Below, in pieces: positions 9,320 to 16,984 of a DNA stretch of 64,000 bases. Both the position numbers and the translations under genes were made by a program. The stretch is from JACDAN01 sp963801855 (GTDB lineage Bacteria; Actinomycetota; Thermoleophilia; Gaiellales; Gaiellaceae): assembly GCA_963801855.1 (NCBI GenBank), contig CAWDGK010000005.1, forward strand, positions 558,001 to 622,000, in the 5' to 3' direction. The first letter of the stretch is position 1, and every line of letters begins with the position of its first letter. The notes beneath the pieces were generated by a model, which searched no databases, was not told where the DNA came from, and was given only the letters and a program-made list of their open reading frames with translations.

Positions 9320-9344
9320 GCGAAACGGGCTCAGCCCGTTTCGC
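9320..9344. repeat. perfect inverted repeat upstream of fadA
   Basis: An 11-base arm, GCGAAACGGGC, is followed by TCA and its exact complement. It lies about 100 bases upstream of the fadA start and outside any gene. It could be an operator for the fadAB operon or a rho-independent-type hairpin. No T run follows on either strand. Confidence 0.6.
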
Positions 9345-9415
9345 TTACCCAAGAGAATCGCTCGTACCTGGCAGCCGCGCCGCGCGGAGCGAAGCGGAGC
9401 CCGGCTTCCAGAAGG

Positions 9416-9442
9416 TCGCCGAAAGTCGAAGACTTTCGGCGA
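9416..9442 (-). terminator. hairpin after the ArsR gene
   Basis: There is a perfect 12-base stem, TCGCCGAAAGTC, with a GAA loop. It begins six bases after the stop of the minus-strand ArsR gene, and outer bases CGGCTTC/GAAGCCG can extend it. The position fits a transcription terminator without a U tail, as is common in high-GC actinobacteria. Confidence 0.6.
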
Positions 9443-9447
9443 AGCCG

Positions 9448-9978
9448 CTAGGGATTCGTCGGCGGGGGATGCATCAGAGCGGTGATCACGAGCTGGTCGG
9501 CGTCTTCGTCCTCCAGCCCTTCGAAGCGTGGGATGAGCTCCGACAACACCTCGAGCGCCTTCTCGGGCTCCAACCGCACGGTGACGCGGACGAAGCGGAA
9601 CTTGCCCTCCGACCCGTGCTCGACCTGCGCCCGCTGGAGGTCGTCCATGACCGCGGTGTGGAGGCTCGACGAGCCCTGTGACACGAGCTCGGACGCGACC
9701 TTCAGCGTCCGTGCCGCAGCTCTGTACGGCTTCTCGCGTCCCTTGTCGCTCGGGACCTGCTTGATCAGGTCGGCGCGCAGCAGCATCCGGACGTGGAAGT
9801 GGAGGTGGCCGGGGTCGACGCCGAGCTTCTGCGCCAGCTCGCGGTTCGACATCGCCTCGTCCGTCTCGCCGAGCGCCTCGAGCACGCGCAGGCGAAGTGG
9901 ATGGCCGAGCGCCTTCAGCTGGTCTGGGCGGTCGATCGTCAGTACTTCGGGCATCTGATCGTGTTCAGGGGTCGCCAT
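9448..9978 (-). CDS. ArsR-type winged-helix transcriptional regulator
   Basis: The 176-residue protein has an N-terminal winged helix: DQLKALGHPLRLRVLEALGE, then a helix-turn-helix (SNRELAQKLGVDPGHLHFHVRMLLRADLI), then a wing with KGREKPYRAAA. This is the HTH_20/ArsR pattern. The C-terminal half (VRVTVRLEPEKALEVLSELI) looks like a dimer or sensor domain. No metal-binding cysteine pair is seen, so metal sensing is unlikely. It lies between pgl and the fadAB operon on the same strand, with palindromes before fadA, so control of fatty-acid genes is possible but only inferred. Confidence 0.8.
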   Translation of the reverse strand: MATPEHDQMPEVLTIDRPDQLKALGHPLRLRVLEALGETDEAMSNRELAQKLGVDPGHLHFHVRMLLRADLIKQVPSDKGREKPYRAAARTLKVASELVSQGSSSLHTAVMDDLQRAQVEHGSEGKFRFVRVTVRLEPEKALEVLSELIPRFEGLEDEDADQLVITALMHPPPTNP

Positions 9979-9991
9979 GTGAGTGACCCTA

Positions 9992-10019
9992 TATATACGA
10001 CTCGCCTGAATGTTGTCTA
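9992..10019 (-). promoter_or_regulatory. candidate promoter of the ArsR gene
   Basis: Reading the minus strand, TAGACA (10019-10014) is followed after 16 bases by TATATA (9997-9992). This A/T run stands out strongly in the GC-rich surroundings. The gene starts at 9978, so the leader would be very short. The -35 overlaps the pgl stop codon. Confidence 0.5.
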
Positions 10020-10691
10020 GTTAGGCAGATGACCGGCGGCCGCGCGATCGAGGATCGCGACGGTCGTTCCCGCCGCCGAGCGGACGAGGCTTGCGGGCGT
10101 CGCGGCATCCGGTTCGCCGGCGAGCGCACGGGCGACGGCCGCTGCCTTCTCGTCGCCGGTGACGAGAAAAACGACCCTCTCGGCAGCGTTCAGAACCGGG
10201 ATCGTCAGCGTCACCCGGTCGACGTCTGACCGCGGCACGGCGACCGCTCGCCGACGCAGCTCGTCGACGGCCGGATCGTTCGGAAAGAGCGATGCGGTGT
10301 GGCCGTCGGGCCCGATGCCGAGGAGGACGAGGTCGAAGGCGATGTCGTCCAGCTCGGCTTCATACGCGTCAGCCGCGTCATCGGGCCGCAGCTCACCCTG
10401 CATCCGGTGTACGGACGCCGGGCCGGTCTCGAGCCGGTCGAGGAGGCTCTGCTGGACGAGGCGATAGTTGGACTGGGAATCGTCAGGTGGGACGCAGCGT
10501 TCGTCGGCCCACCAGACCTCCACGCGGCTCCAGTCCGGTGTCAGGCGCGCGGCGGCCTCGTAGGCCGGTCGCGGGGTGGATCCTCCGGAGAGAGCGATGT
10601 GGCCACCGTGCTCCGCCACGCCCGCGAGCAGCTCCGCGGCCGCGCGGCAGGCGGTCTCGGCAGAGGCCGAGACCCGGAGCTCGACGTTCAC
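10017..10691 (-). CDS. pgl: 6-phosphogluconolactonase
   Basis: The protein has 224 residues with the DevB/SOL family signatures HIALSGGSTPRP, the acidic block VWWADERCVPPDDSQSNY, and LLGIGPDGHTASLFP. It hydrolyses 6-phosphogluconolactone in the oxidative pentose phosphate pathway in the cytosol. The length is normal for the family. Its start overlaps the proC stop by four bases (ATGA), placing it last in the chain AlkA-like, isomerase, proC, pgl. Glucose-6-phosphate dehydrogenase is not in the window. Confidence 0.92.
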   Translation of the reverse strand: MNVELRVSASAETACRAAAELLAGVAEHGGHIALSGGSTPRPAYEAAARLTPDWSRVEVWWADERCVPPDDSQSNYRLVQQSLLDRLETGPASVHRMQGELRPDDAADAYEAELDDIAFDLVLLGIGPDGHTASLFPNDPAVDELRRRAVAVPRSDVDRVTLTIPVLNAAERVVFLVTGDEKAAAVARALAGEPDAATPASLVRSAAGTTVAILDRAAAGHLPN

Positions 10692-11512
10692 TCCTCGCCG
10701 GCCGCGAGCTCCCGGCCGCGCTCCATCGCCGCCTGGATCGCGTTCAGGAACGCAGCGCGCACCCCGGCCTGTTCCAGCTCCCGGATCGCGCGGATCGTCG
10801 TCCCTCCCGGCGAGGTGACCATCTCGCGGAGCTCGACGGGATGCATCTTTTCGTCGCGGAGGAGCTTCGCCGTCCCGAACATCGTCTGGACGACCAGTTC
10901 GGTGGTGTCCTCACGGGACAGGCCGAGGAGGATCCCCGCCTCGATCATCGACTCGGCGAGGAGCGCGAAGTACGCCGGCCCAGAGCCGGAGACTGCGGTC
11001 ACGGCGTTCATGTACTTCTCCGGCACGCGCACGACGCGGCCGACGTGGAGGAGCACCTCCTCGGCTGCCTCGAGATGCTCGTCGCCGGCATGCGCGCCTG
11101 CACAGAGGCCCGCCACCCCTTCGTGAACCGTGGAGGGCGTGTTCGGCATCGCCCGGAGGACGGGCACGCCGCGTGCGACACGTTCCTCGATCACCGACGT
11201 CGGCACCGCCGCTGCGATGGAGAGGACGGTCTGATCCGAGGAGAGGATCCCACCGATCTCGCCGAGCAGCACGTCGAAGTCCTGAGGCTTGACAGCGATC
11301 ACGACCATGCCCGCGCCGGCCACGGCCTCGGCGTTCGATGTCGTCACCTCGATGCCGTGACGCTCGCGGAGCTCCTCAGCCCGTTCCTCCCGCCGGACTG
11401 TGGCGACGATCTCGCTCGGCTTGCGCCATTTGCTGCTCAGGAGTCCTGAGAGGAGCGCCTCGCCGATCTTCCCGGCGCCGAGAATCGCGATCCGCCGGGG
11501 GTCCGCCGACAT
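10688..11512 (-). CDS. proC: pyrroline-5-carboxylate reductase
   Basis: The 274-residue enzyme has the NAD(P)-binding start IAILGAGKIGEALLSGL, the VIAVKPQDF turn, VLRAMPNTPS, and the family signature region SGSGPAYFALLAESM with TSPGGTTIRAIRELE. It makes proline from pyrroline-5-carboxylate. The length and motif order are normal. It overlaps pgl and follows the sugar isomerase by about 16 bases, so it is probably part of a four-gene transcript of unrelated housekeeping functions. Confidence 0.93.
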   Translation of the reverse strand: MSADPRRIAILGAGKIGEALLSGLLSSKWRKPSEIVATVRREERAEELRERHGIEVTTSNAEAVAGAGMVVIAVKPQDFDVLLGEIGGILSSDQTVLSIAAAVPTSVIEERVARGVPVLRAMPNTPSTVHEGVAGLCAGAHAGDEHLEAAEEVLLHVGRVVRVPEKYMNAVTAVSGSGPAYFALLAESMIEAGILLGLSREDTTELVVQTMFGTAKLLRDEKMHPVELREMVTSPGGTTIRAIRELEQAGVRAAFLNAIQAAMERGRELAAGEE

Positions 11513-11528
11513 GTCGTGAGTCTACGAG

Positions 11529-12350
11529 CTAGGCCGTGGCGAGCTGGGTGGCGACCGCGGCGATCTGCGCCAGGCGGGTCGAATCGAGCTGACCGTCTCC
11601 GTCCACCGCCGACGCCTCGAGCGTGAAGGCGCCGGTGTATCCGCGCTGTCCCAGCCCTGCGAGGAAGCCCCGGAGGTCGAGCGAGCCCTCGCCGGGAAGC
11701 AGGTACCGCCGTCGGCCATCCCGCCAGAGCCGCCCGTCGAAGTCCTTGAGGTGGACGTGATGGACGACCTTGTCCTCCCAGAGCCAGTCCGCGCCGACGC
11801 TCTCGGCGAGTTGACCGAAGAAGCCGAGGAACTCGGTATCGAGCGCGACGCGGCAGCGGGGATCGCGCTCGAGCGCCATCCGGATGTTCGCGAGCGGGGT
11901 CCCGACGTCGCCGGGAATCGTCTCGACGGCGAGGGTGACTCCATACGCGGCGGCCGTGTCCAGGCAGTCCGGCAGCCGTTCGAGGTTCCGCTCGAGCTCG
12001 CGGTCTCCGCCGGGCCTCTCCCAGAGGTGCAGGACGAGCGTCTTCGCGCCGAGCGCGGCGGCGGCGCGGCAGTTCAGCTCCAGGTTCACGAACGCGTCGT
12101 CCACCTCGTCGGCGTCCGAGCTCCCGAGGCCTGCGCCGATCAGCTTCTCCGCATGGAGCACCGGAAAGGGCAGGCCCGACCCGCGGAGGTCCGCGACCAC
12201 CTCGTCGAGATGCCCGTACCACGTGGCGTACACGCCGAGCTCGAACCCCGCCACCCCGAGAGCAGGTCCATGACGGACGATCTCCCGGTGGTCGGTCTGC
12301 TCCGGATCGCGCGTGACGGCGCCGGTGGAGAGCAGAACTGCGCGGCTCAC
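11529..12350 (-). CDS. sugar phosphate isomerase/epimerase family (TIM barrel)
   Basis: The 273-residue protein of the xylose-isomerase-like TIM-barrel family (AP_endonuc_2) has strand ends that carry metal ligands: VLHLWERPGG, VTLAVETIPGD, CRVALDTEF, HHVHLKDFDG, and ALTLEAS-like FTLEASAVDG near the end. The substrate is not predictable; family members act on sugars, inositols or hydroxypyruvate. GTG at 12350 was chosen because it overlaps the upstream stop as GTGA and removes an Arg-rich antisense-like extension. It lies between the AlkA-like glycosylase and proC. Confidence 0.75.
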   Translation of the reverse strand: MSRAVLLSTGAVTRDPEQTDHREIVRHGPALGVAGFELGVYATWYGHLDEVVADLRGSGLPFPVLHAEKLIGAGLGSSDADEVDDAFVNLELNCRAAAALGAKTLVLHLWERPGGDRELERNLERLPDCLDTAAAYGVTLAVETIPGDVGTPLANIRMALERDPRCRVALDTEFLGFFGQLAESVGADWLWEDKVVHHVHLKDFDGRLWRDGRRRYLLPGEGSLDLRGFLAGLGQRGYTGAFTLEASAVDGDGQLDSTRLAQIAAVATQLATA

Positions 12351-13213
12351 GCGGCGGCGTAGACCCCGCGCTCGTATCGCACGGGGAGCAAGCCGCGCCC
12401 GAGGCCGGCCAGGAGGTACATGCTCGCAAGCCCCTGCCATTCGCCGTAGCGGTCGAGGAGCTCGGCGGTGTCCGGCGGCTCGGCCGGGCGGCCGAGGAGG
12501 GCAGTGCAGAGCTTGATCAGACCGAGATCGCCCACGAGCCCGAAGTGGTAGCAGCCGAGCCCCTCCAGGGCGATCACTCCCACAGACCACGGCCCCAGTC
12601 CACGCTCGCGCTCGAGCCGCTGGGCGACGCCGGCGGGTGAGACCTCGCGCAACCGCTCCACGTCCAGCGTCCGGCAAACGCGGACGATGGTCGACGCCTT
12701 TCGCGCCGTCAGGTCGTGCCGCTGGAGCTGCGCCGGCGCCGAGCCCGCGAAGCACGCCGGCTTGGGAGCGACGAAGAACACGCCGTCGGACTCGCAGGTC
12801 GAGCGGATGAGCGTCCGCTCGATCCTGCGTGCGCGCTTCGCCTCGATCAGCTGGCCGCAGACGGCCCGGACGAGCGCCTGCGTGACGGTTCCCAGGCGAA
12901 GGGGGCGCTTGCCGCGGAGCACTCGGATCGTCCGGCCGAGCATCGGGTCGTCCGCGAATCGGCTCAGGAACTCGGAGTGGTCTGCTTCGAGCGGGAGCAC
13001 GAAGCGCAGCTGCTCGAGCGCCTCCTCGCTGTGCGATCGGAGCTCGACGGTGCCGTCCGCGTTCTGCCAGGCACAGGCCCGAGCGACTCCGTCGTCGACC
13101 TCGAACAGGCCGACGAGCACGCGCCCGTCGAACCGACGCGTCGCGTCACCGGCGTGCACGGCAGACGCTCGGAGGGAGAACGGTCCCCGCGGTCGGACGA
13201 GGTCCTCGACCAT
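12347..13213 (-). CDS. AlkA-like DNA-3-methyladenine glycosylase (HhH-GPD)
   Basis: The protein has 288 residues. An N-terminal AlkA_N-like beta region precedes a helix-hairpin-helix domain. In the region RERGLGPWSVGVIALEGLG followed by VGDLGLIK, LGPWS is the hairpin and the Asp in GDLGL is at the expected catalytic position. Such enzymes excise alkylated bases from DNA. The segment TVTQALVRAVCGQLIEAKRA matches the domain entry helix. Four cysteines are spread out, and no FeS loop is seen at the end. Its stop overlaps the isomerase start. Confidence 0.8.
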   Translation of the reverse strand: MVEDLVRPRGPFSLRASAVHAGDATRRFDGRVLVGLFEVDDGVARACAWQNADGTVELRSHSEEALEQLRFVLPLEADHSEFLSRFADDPMLGRTIRVLRGKRPLRLGTVTQALVRAVCGQLIEAKRARRIERTLIRSTCESDGVFFVAPKPACFAGSAPAQLQRHDLTARKASTIVRVCRTLDVERLREVSPAGVAQRLERERGLGPWSVGVIALEGLGCYHFGLVGDLGLIKLCTALLGRPAEPPDTAELLDRYGEWQGLASMYLLAGLGRGLLPVRYERGVYAAA

Positions 13214-13222
13214 CGAAAGACC

Positions 13223-14066
13223 CTACGCGAGCAACAGGCCGTTGCCCGACGGGTCCCGGACGACCGGTCCTTCGGGGGTGTCTTCGGGCTCGCCGCCACT
13301 ATCGGCGACCCGCTGGAGCGCATCGTCGCGCGACCCGGAGTCCGGGAAGACGATGGTGGCTCGCCGGAGAGCCGCGGAGCCATCGGGAGGGGGAGACGCA
13401 CCGGCGCTCTGCCAGGTGTTGGCGCCGACGTGGTGGTGGTAGCCGCCCGCTGCGAGAAAGGCCGCCTGGGCGCCGAGGCTGGCCGTGAGCTCGAAGCCCA
13501 GCCGGTCGCGGTAGAAGCCGACCGTGTCCGGGATCTCGGCGACCTGAAGATGGACGTGCCCCATCACGGTCCCGCTCCGGCAGGCCCTCGAAGCGCTCGG
13601 TCTCGGGATCGTCGAGCTCGCCGAGCAGGTCGTCGAGGTCGAGCGGATCGGTGGTCAGGCGCCCCGACATGTCCTCCCACACCTCCCGGGGCCGGTCGGC
13701 GTAGATCTCGATCCCGTGCTCGTCCGGGTCGCGGAGATAGAGCGCCTCGCTGACGAAATGGTCCGAGGCTCCGGTCAGCGGCACCTGCTCGCGGCCCGCG
13801 TGGGCGAGCCACGAGGCGAGATCACGCCGCTCGGGAACGAGCAGCGCGAAGTGGAAGAGCCCGGTGCTGCGCGGCGCAGGCCTGGCGCCCGGCAGCTCGT
13901 GGAGGACCAGCAGCTCCGACCCGTTCGAGCCGAGCGACGCGCGTCCACCGCCTTGCTCGCGCAACGAGAGCCCGATGGAATCGCGGTAGTAATCGAGTGA
14001 CCGTCCGAGGTCCGAGACCGTCAGCTCGACCGGGCCCATCCTCGTCTCTGCCGGCAGCGACGCCAC
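13223..14066 (-). pseudogene. two-domain VOC (glyoxalase/catechol dioxygenase-like) protein, one frame break
   Basis: Two vicinal-oxygen-chelate domains are encoded in different frames. The first runs from GTG 14066: MGPVELTVSDLGRSLDYY, FHFALLVP, then RDPDEHGIEIYADRP, which carries the metal-site Glu. The second begins MGHVHLQVAEIPDTVGFY and contains YHHHVGANTW. Removing one base near 13574 joins GLPEG to TVMGHVHL, which is the usual linker in CatE-like ring-cleavage or glyoxalase proteins of about 280 residues. The repaired protein looks complete. Either a sequencing indel or a recent null mutation explains it. It lies downstream of the MarR gene on the same strand. Confidence 0.75.
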
Positions 14067-14075
14067 CGTCCGACC

Positions 14076-14585
14076 CTACCTTTCGAACTCGAGCAAGACC
14101 TTCCGGAGAAGTGAGTTGAGCTCCCTGAGCTCCTTCCGGTTGAGCGCTGCCGCGATCGCCGCCTCCTTCGAAGCCTGGACGCCGACGGACTCGAGCCAGA
14201 CCTTGTGGCCCTTCTCGGTCAGCTCCACGAGGAGCGCCCTGCGATCGTCGGGGTCGGGTAGGCGCCGGACGAGCCCGGCCTCCTCGAGCTTGTCGAGCCG
14301 GTTCGTCATCGCCCCGCTCGAGAGCCACTCGTCCTTCGAGAGCTGCCCCGGCGAGCTCCGGTACGGCGAGCCCGCGAGGCGGAGATTGCCGAGGATGCCC
14401 CACTCGCCGTGCGAGAGGCCGTACTCCTTCAGCGTCTCCTCCATGCTCCGGCGAACCGACTTCACGATCCTCTGGATCCGGTGGACGGCCGCCTCCACGT
14501 CGAGGTCGATGTCGGGCAGCTCGGACGCCCGTGCGTCCATGAACTTGTCGACCGAGTCCTGCGCCTTTGCCTGCTTCGTCGCCAC
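14076..14585 (-). CDS. MarR family transcriptional regulator
   Basis: The 169-residue protein starts with GTG at 14585. It has the winged-helix MarR layout: SMEETLKEYGLSHGEWGILGNL, recognition helix region SSGAMTNRLDKLEEAGLV, and the wing RRLPDPDDRRALLVELTEKG. The N-terminal 35 residues are an acidic extension. It faces a cupin-TPR gene across about 190 bases that contain a perfect palindrome, TTGACGTCAA, overlapping a promoter. The VOC gene follows nine bases downstream. MarR proteins usually repress divergent genes and respond to small aromatic ligands; here the ligand is unknown. Confidence 0.88.
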   Translation of the reverse strand: MATKQAKAQDSVDKFMDARASELPDIDLDVEAAVHRIQRIVKSVRRSMEETLKEYGLSHGEWGILGNLRLAGSPYRSSPGQLSKDEWLSSGAMTNRLDKLEEAGLVRRLPDPDDRRALLVELTEKGHKVWLESVGVQASKEAAIAAALNRKELRELNSLLRKVLLEFER

Positions 14586-14610
14586 CGTCGGATTCTGTAC
14601 CCAATTTGTC

Positions 14611-14639
14611 TTGACGTCAAACTATCTGCGAGGTACACT
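14611..14639 (+). promoter_or_regulatory. promoter with overlapping palindromic operator
   Basis: TTGACG (14611-14616), a 17-base spacer and TACACT (14634-14639) form a good sigma-70-type promoter towards the cupin genes. The -35 box lies inside the perfect palindrome TTGACGTCAA (14611-14620). It is 26 bases from the divergent MarR start, so MarR binding would block both directions. Confidence 0.65.
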
Positions 14640-14691
14640 CTCCACATCAAGTAGTTCGAGATCAAGAATATCGACGGGAAGGGAGACCGCG

Positions 14692-14886
14692 ATGCAGCCC
14701 ATGGACTTCGAGACGAGAGCGCTGATCGTGAACGAGCATGCAGAAGGGCTCGCGCGGTCGAGAAAGGGAGGATTCGCATGGCGACCACGACGAAGTCGTA
14801 CGACGTTGTTTCACTCGACGGGATCGAGGCAGGCCCCGAGCACGACGGCCGGGTGCCACTCAACATCCGCCGCCACTTCGGCATAG
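14692..14886 (+). CDS. possible small ORF ahead of the cupin gene
   Basis: An ATG at 14692 lies eight bases after a strong ribosome-binding site (GGGAAGGGAG). The first 29 codons (MQPMDFETRALIVNEHAEGL and on) have plausible composition: acidic start, then basic ARSRKGG. After 14778 the frame runs inside the cupin gene in another phase and becomes Arg/Ser/Thr-rich, which looks like a shadow. Either a 64-residue overlapping protein, a translated leader coupled to the cupin gene, or a chance ORF is possible. Short proteins of this general shape are common in actinobacteria, but I cannot assign a function. Confidence 0.35.
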   Translation: MQPMDFETRALIVNEHAEGLARSRKGGFAWRPRRSRTTLFHSTGSRQAPSTTAGCHSTSAATSA

Positions 14887-15437
14887 AGGGATTCGGGGTT
14901 CGCGCCAACCGGGCGGTGGGCGACGGACACGTAGTCGGAGAGCACGACGAGGTCGGGCTCGGCGCCTCGAACCAGGAGGAGCTCTACCTCGTCGTGAGCG
15001 GCGCGGCAACGTTCAACGTCGACGGCGAAAGGGTCGACGCGCCTGCCGGCACGCTCGTCTTCGTCCGCAATCCGGCGGCGAAGCGAAGTGCGGTCGCCAA
15101 GGAAGAGGGCACGACGGTGCTTGCGATCGGCGGCACGCCGGGCGAGCCGTACCGGCTCTCGGTCGGCGAGGCCATGAGCGAGATGTGGGAGCCCTACCGG
15201 GCCGGCGACTACGAGACCGCGCTCGAGAAGCTCCAGCCGGTGCTCGAGGAGCGGCCCGAGGCGCTCGTCTTCTTCAACGTCGCGTGCATGGAGGCGCGCC
15301 TCGGCCGCAAGGACGATGCGATCGAGCACCTGCGGCAGGCGGTCGAGGTCGACGACCGCATCAAGGAGAACATCAGGACCGACGAGGATCTCGACTCCAT
15401 CCGCGACGACGCGGGCTTCGCGGCGCTGGCGGCGTGA
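14778..15437 (+). CDS. cupin domain protein with C-terminal TPR-like repeat
   Basis: The protein has 219 residues. The N-terminal half is a cupin barrel: the first motif is HDEVGLGASNQEELYLVVSG, with HxE-type ligands partly changed, and the second is PAGTLVFVRNPAAKRSAVA. The C-terminal half is a TPR-like helix pair (YRAGDYETALEKLQPVLEER, FNVACMEARLGRKDDAIEHLRQAVE). The ATG at 14778 follows AAAGGGAGGATTCGC, a strong site. A second copy of the gene follows with a 1-base overlap. It faces a MarR regulator, so it may be induced by the regulator's ligand. Enzyme activity is unknown; cupin-TPR fusions of this type may be binding proteins. Confidence 0.75.
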   Translation: MATTTKSYDVVSLDGIEAGPEHDGRVPLNIRRHFGIEGFGVRANRAVGDGHVVGEHDEVGLGASNQEELYLVVSGAATFNVDGERVDAPAGTLVFVRNPAAKRSAVAKEEGTTVLAIGGTPGEPYRLSVGEAMSEMWEPYRAGDYETALEKLQPVLEERPEALVFFNVACMEARLGRKDDAIEHLRQAVEVDDRIKENIRTDEDLDSIRDDAGFAALAA

Positions 15438-16119
15438 TGGCGACCGCGACCGACAAGGGCTACAGCGTCGTCTCCCTCGACGAGATGGAAACGGCGCCTT
15501 CGTTCACGCCGGGAGGCAACGACGACGGGCGTGATCGTCTCGACGTCCGCGGGCAGCTCGGCATCGACGGCATTCGGGATCAACGGAGTCCGGATCCCGG
15601 GCGCCGGCAACCTCGTCCGAGAGCACGTCGAGAACGGGTTCGGCTCGGCGGGGCAGGAGGAGCTCTACGTCGTTCTCGGCGGCTCTGCGACGTTCGACGC
15701 TGGACGGCGAGACGGTCGAGACGCCGGCGGGCTCGCTGGTCTACGTCGGCCCGGAGGTGACGCGGAGCGCGGTCGCCAAGGACGAAGGGACGACCCTGCT
15801 GATCGTCGGAGGCACGCCCGGCAAGGCGTACGACCCGCGCCGCCGGAGGCGGCCGAGGCCTTCGCTGCCTACAACGCCGGCGACTACGACGACGGCGGTC
15901 GAGAGGCAGCGAGTCGTCGTCGAGAAGCGTCCCGACAGCGTGCTCGCCATCTACAACGCCGCTTGCTTCGAGGCGAAGGCCGGACGGGCGGACGAGGCGC
16001 TTCGAGCACCTCCGTCAGAGCGGTCGACGTGGACGAGGGCAGTCAAGGAGTACATCGAGAACGACGAGGATCTGGACTCCCTCCGCGAAGACCCGCGCTT
16101 CGTAGTGCTTGCGAAGTAG
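15437..16119 (+). pseudogene. second cupin-TPR paralogue with about seven frame breaks
   Basis: This is a tandem copy of the preceding gene, starting at the ATG that overlaps its stop (TGATG). All segments can be found in order across three frames: MATATDKGYSVVSLDEME, then GINGVRIPGAGNLVREH, then GQEELYVVLGGSATFD, then TRSAVAKDEGTTLL, then AAEAFAAYNAGDYDD, and finally ENDEDLDSLREDPRFVVLAK. Repair needs roughly six one-base insertions removed and one base added, near 15572, 15700, 15836, 15890, 16001, 16027 and 16038. The repaired protein is close to full length and conserved, which favours sequencing indels over old decay. The upstream copy is clean. Confidence 0.7.
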
Positions 16120-16132
16120 TCGGGATTAGGCG

Positions 16133-16160
16133 TGGGTGCTTCCTGGGAAGGAAGCACCCA
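16133..16160 (+). promoter_or_regulatory. hairpin that hides the ribosome-binding site and start of the next gene
   Basis: TGGGTGCTTCC (16133-16143) pairs perfectly with GGAAGCACCCA (16150-16160) around a TGGGAA loop. The right arm contains the Shine-Dalgarno-like GGAAG, and its last base is the A of the start codon ATG at 16160. It may act as a translational switch, or as a terminator of the cupin genes, 14 bases after their stop. Confidence 0.6.
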
Positions 16161-16573
16161 TGGCCCTTCGAGCCATCGCACTGGCCGCACTCGCCGTCGT
16201 GCTCGCCGCACCGGCATCCGTTGCCTCGACCTCGCAGGCGGCTGAAGTGAGAGCCGTGCTCGTCAAGCAGGCGGGCCTGCTCAAGGAAGGCCGCTGGCGC
16301 GCGATGTACGCGACCTATACGCCTCGTTTCCGGAGAAGCTGCCCATACGCGAAGTTCGTTTCCCAGAGCCGGCAGACGCGGCAGATCCTCGGACCGAACT
16401 TCAAGCTTCAGGGGATCAGCGTGCGTGCGGAGACCGCGACCCGCGCGATCGTTGCGTATCGGTTCGTCAGGGACGGCCGAACGATCGCCCAGGTGACCCT
16501 GAAGCACCGAGACGTGTACGTGAAGATCGGCTCGCGCTGGTACGACGAGCTCGACCGCGTCAGCGCCTGCTGA
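16160..16573 (+). CDS. small secreted protein, unknown function
   Basis: The protein has 137 residues from ATG 16160. The N-terminus MALRAIALAALAVVLAAPAS is a Sec signal peptide with likely cleavage after ASVAS or SQA. The mature part is alpha/beta and basic, with two cysteines: one in RRSCPYAKF and one at the C-terminus. It resembles the fold of SnoaL/lumazine-like or Mce-associated secreted proteins (WRAMYATYTPRF, then VAYRFVRDGRTIA), but no family can be named with confidence. The start lies in a strong hairpin. A frame start 24 bases upstream would include part of the hairpin and is less likely. Confidence 0.65.
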   Translation: MALRAIALAALAVVLAAPASVASTSQAAEVRAVLVKQAGLLKEGRWRAMYATYTPRFRRSCPYAKFVSQSRQTRQILGPNFKLQGISVRAETATRAIVAYRFVRDGRTIAQVTLKHRDVYVKIGSRWYDELDRVSAC

Positions 16574-16595
16574 CGGCGGCTGGGATGATGCGGCG

Positions 16596-16946
16596 ATGCC
16601 GCCGCGTTTGCTGCTCCGGCTCGAAGGGCTTGCACTAGCGGTGGCGGCCGTGACGCTGTTCGTGGAGCAGGACTACTCGTGGCTCCTGCTCGCCGTCCTC
16701 GTGCTCGCGCCCGACATTGCGTTCCTGGGCTACCTCGCCGGCCCTGTGACCGGCGCAGCCGCCTACAACCTGCTGCACACGCTGGCCGGCCCGTTCATCC
16801 TTGCCGCCGCCTCCCTTCTGGCGGACTGGCGGTTGGGTCTCGCGCTCGCGGCCATCTGGGGCCTGCACATCGGCGTGGACAGGATGATCGGGTACGGGCT
16901 GAAGTACCCCACCGGGTTCAAGGACACGCACCTGCAGCGCGTCTAG
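16596..16946 (+). CDS. DUF4260 family membrane protein
   Basis: The protein has 116 residues and four hydrophobic segments. It ends with the DUF4260 signature: GLHIGVDRMIGYGLKYPTGF, then DTHLQRV. PDIAFLGYLAGPVTGAAAYNLLHT is also typical. The family is widespread but its role is unknown. The ATG at 16596 lies five bases after GGGATGATGCGGCG, a motif that recurs elsewhere in the window. The gene sits between the secreted protein and korA; the 38-base gap to korA may carry no promoter. Confidence 0.85.
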   Translation: MPPRLLLRLEGLALAVAAVTLFVEQDYSWLLLAVLVLAPDIAFLGYLAGPVTGAAAYNLLHTLAGPFILAAASLLADWRLGLALAAIWGLHIGVDRMIGYGLKYPTGFKDTHLQRV

Positions 16947-16984
16947 CGACGGGCCCGTGTGGTGCTATACCTCGCTGGCCAGAC

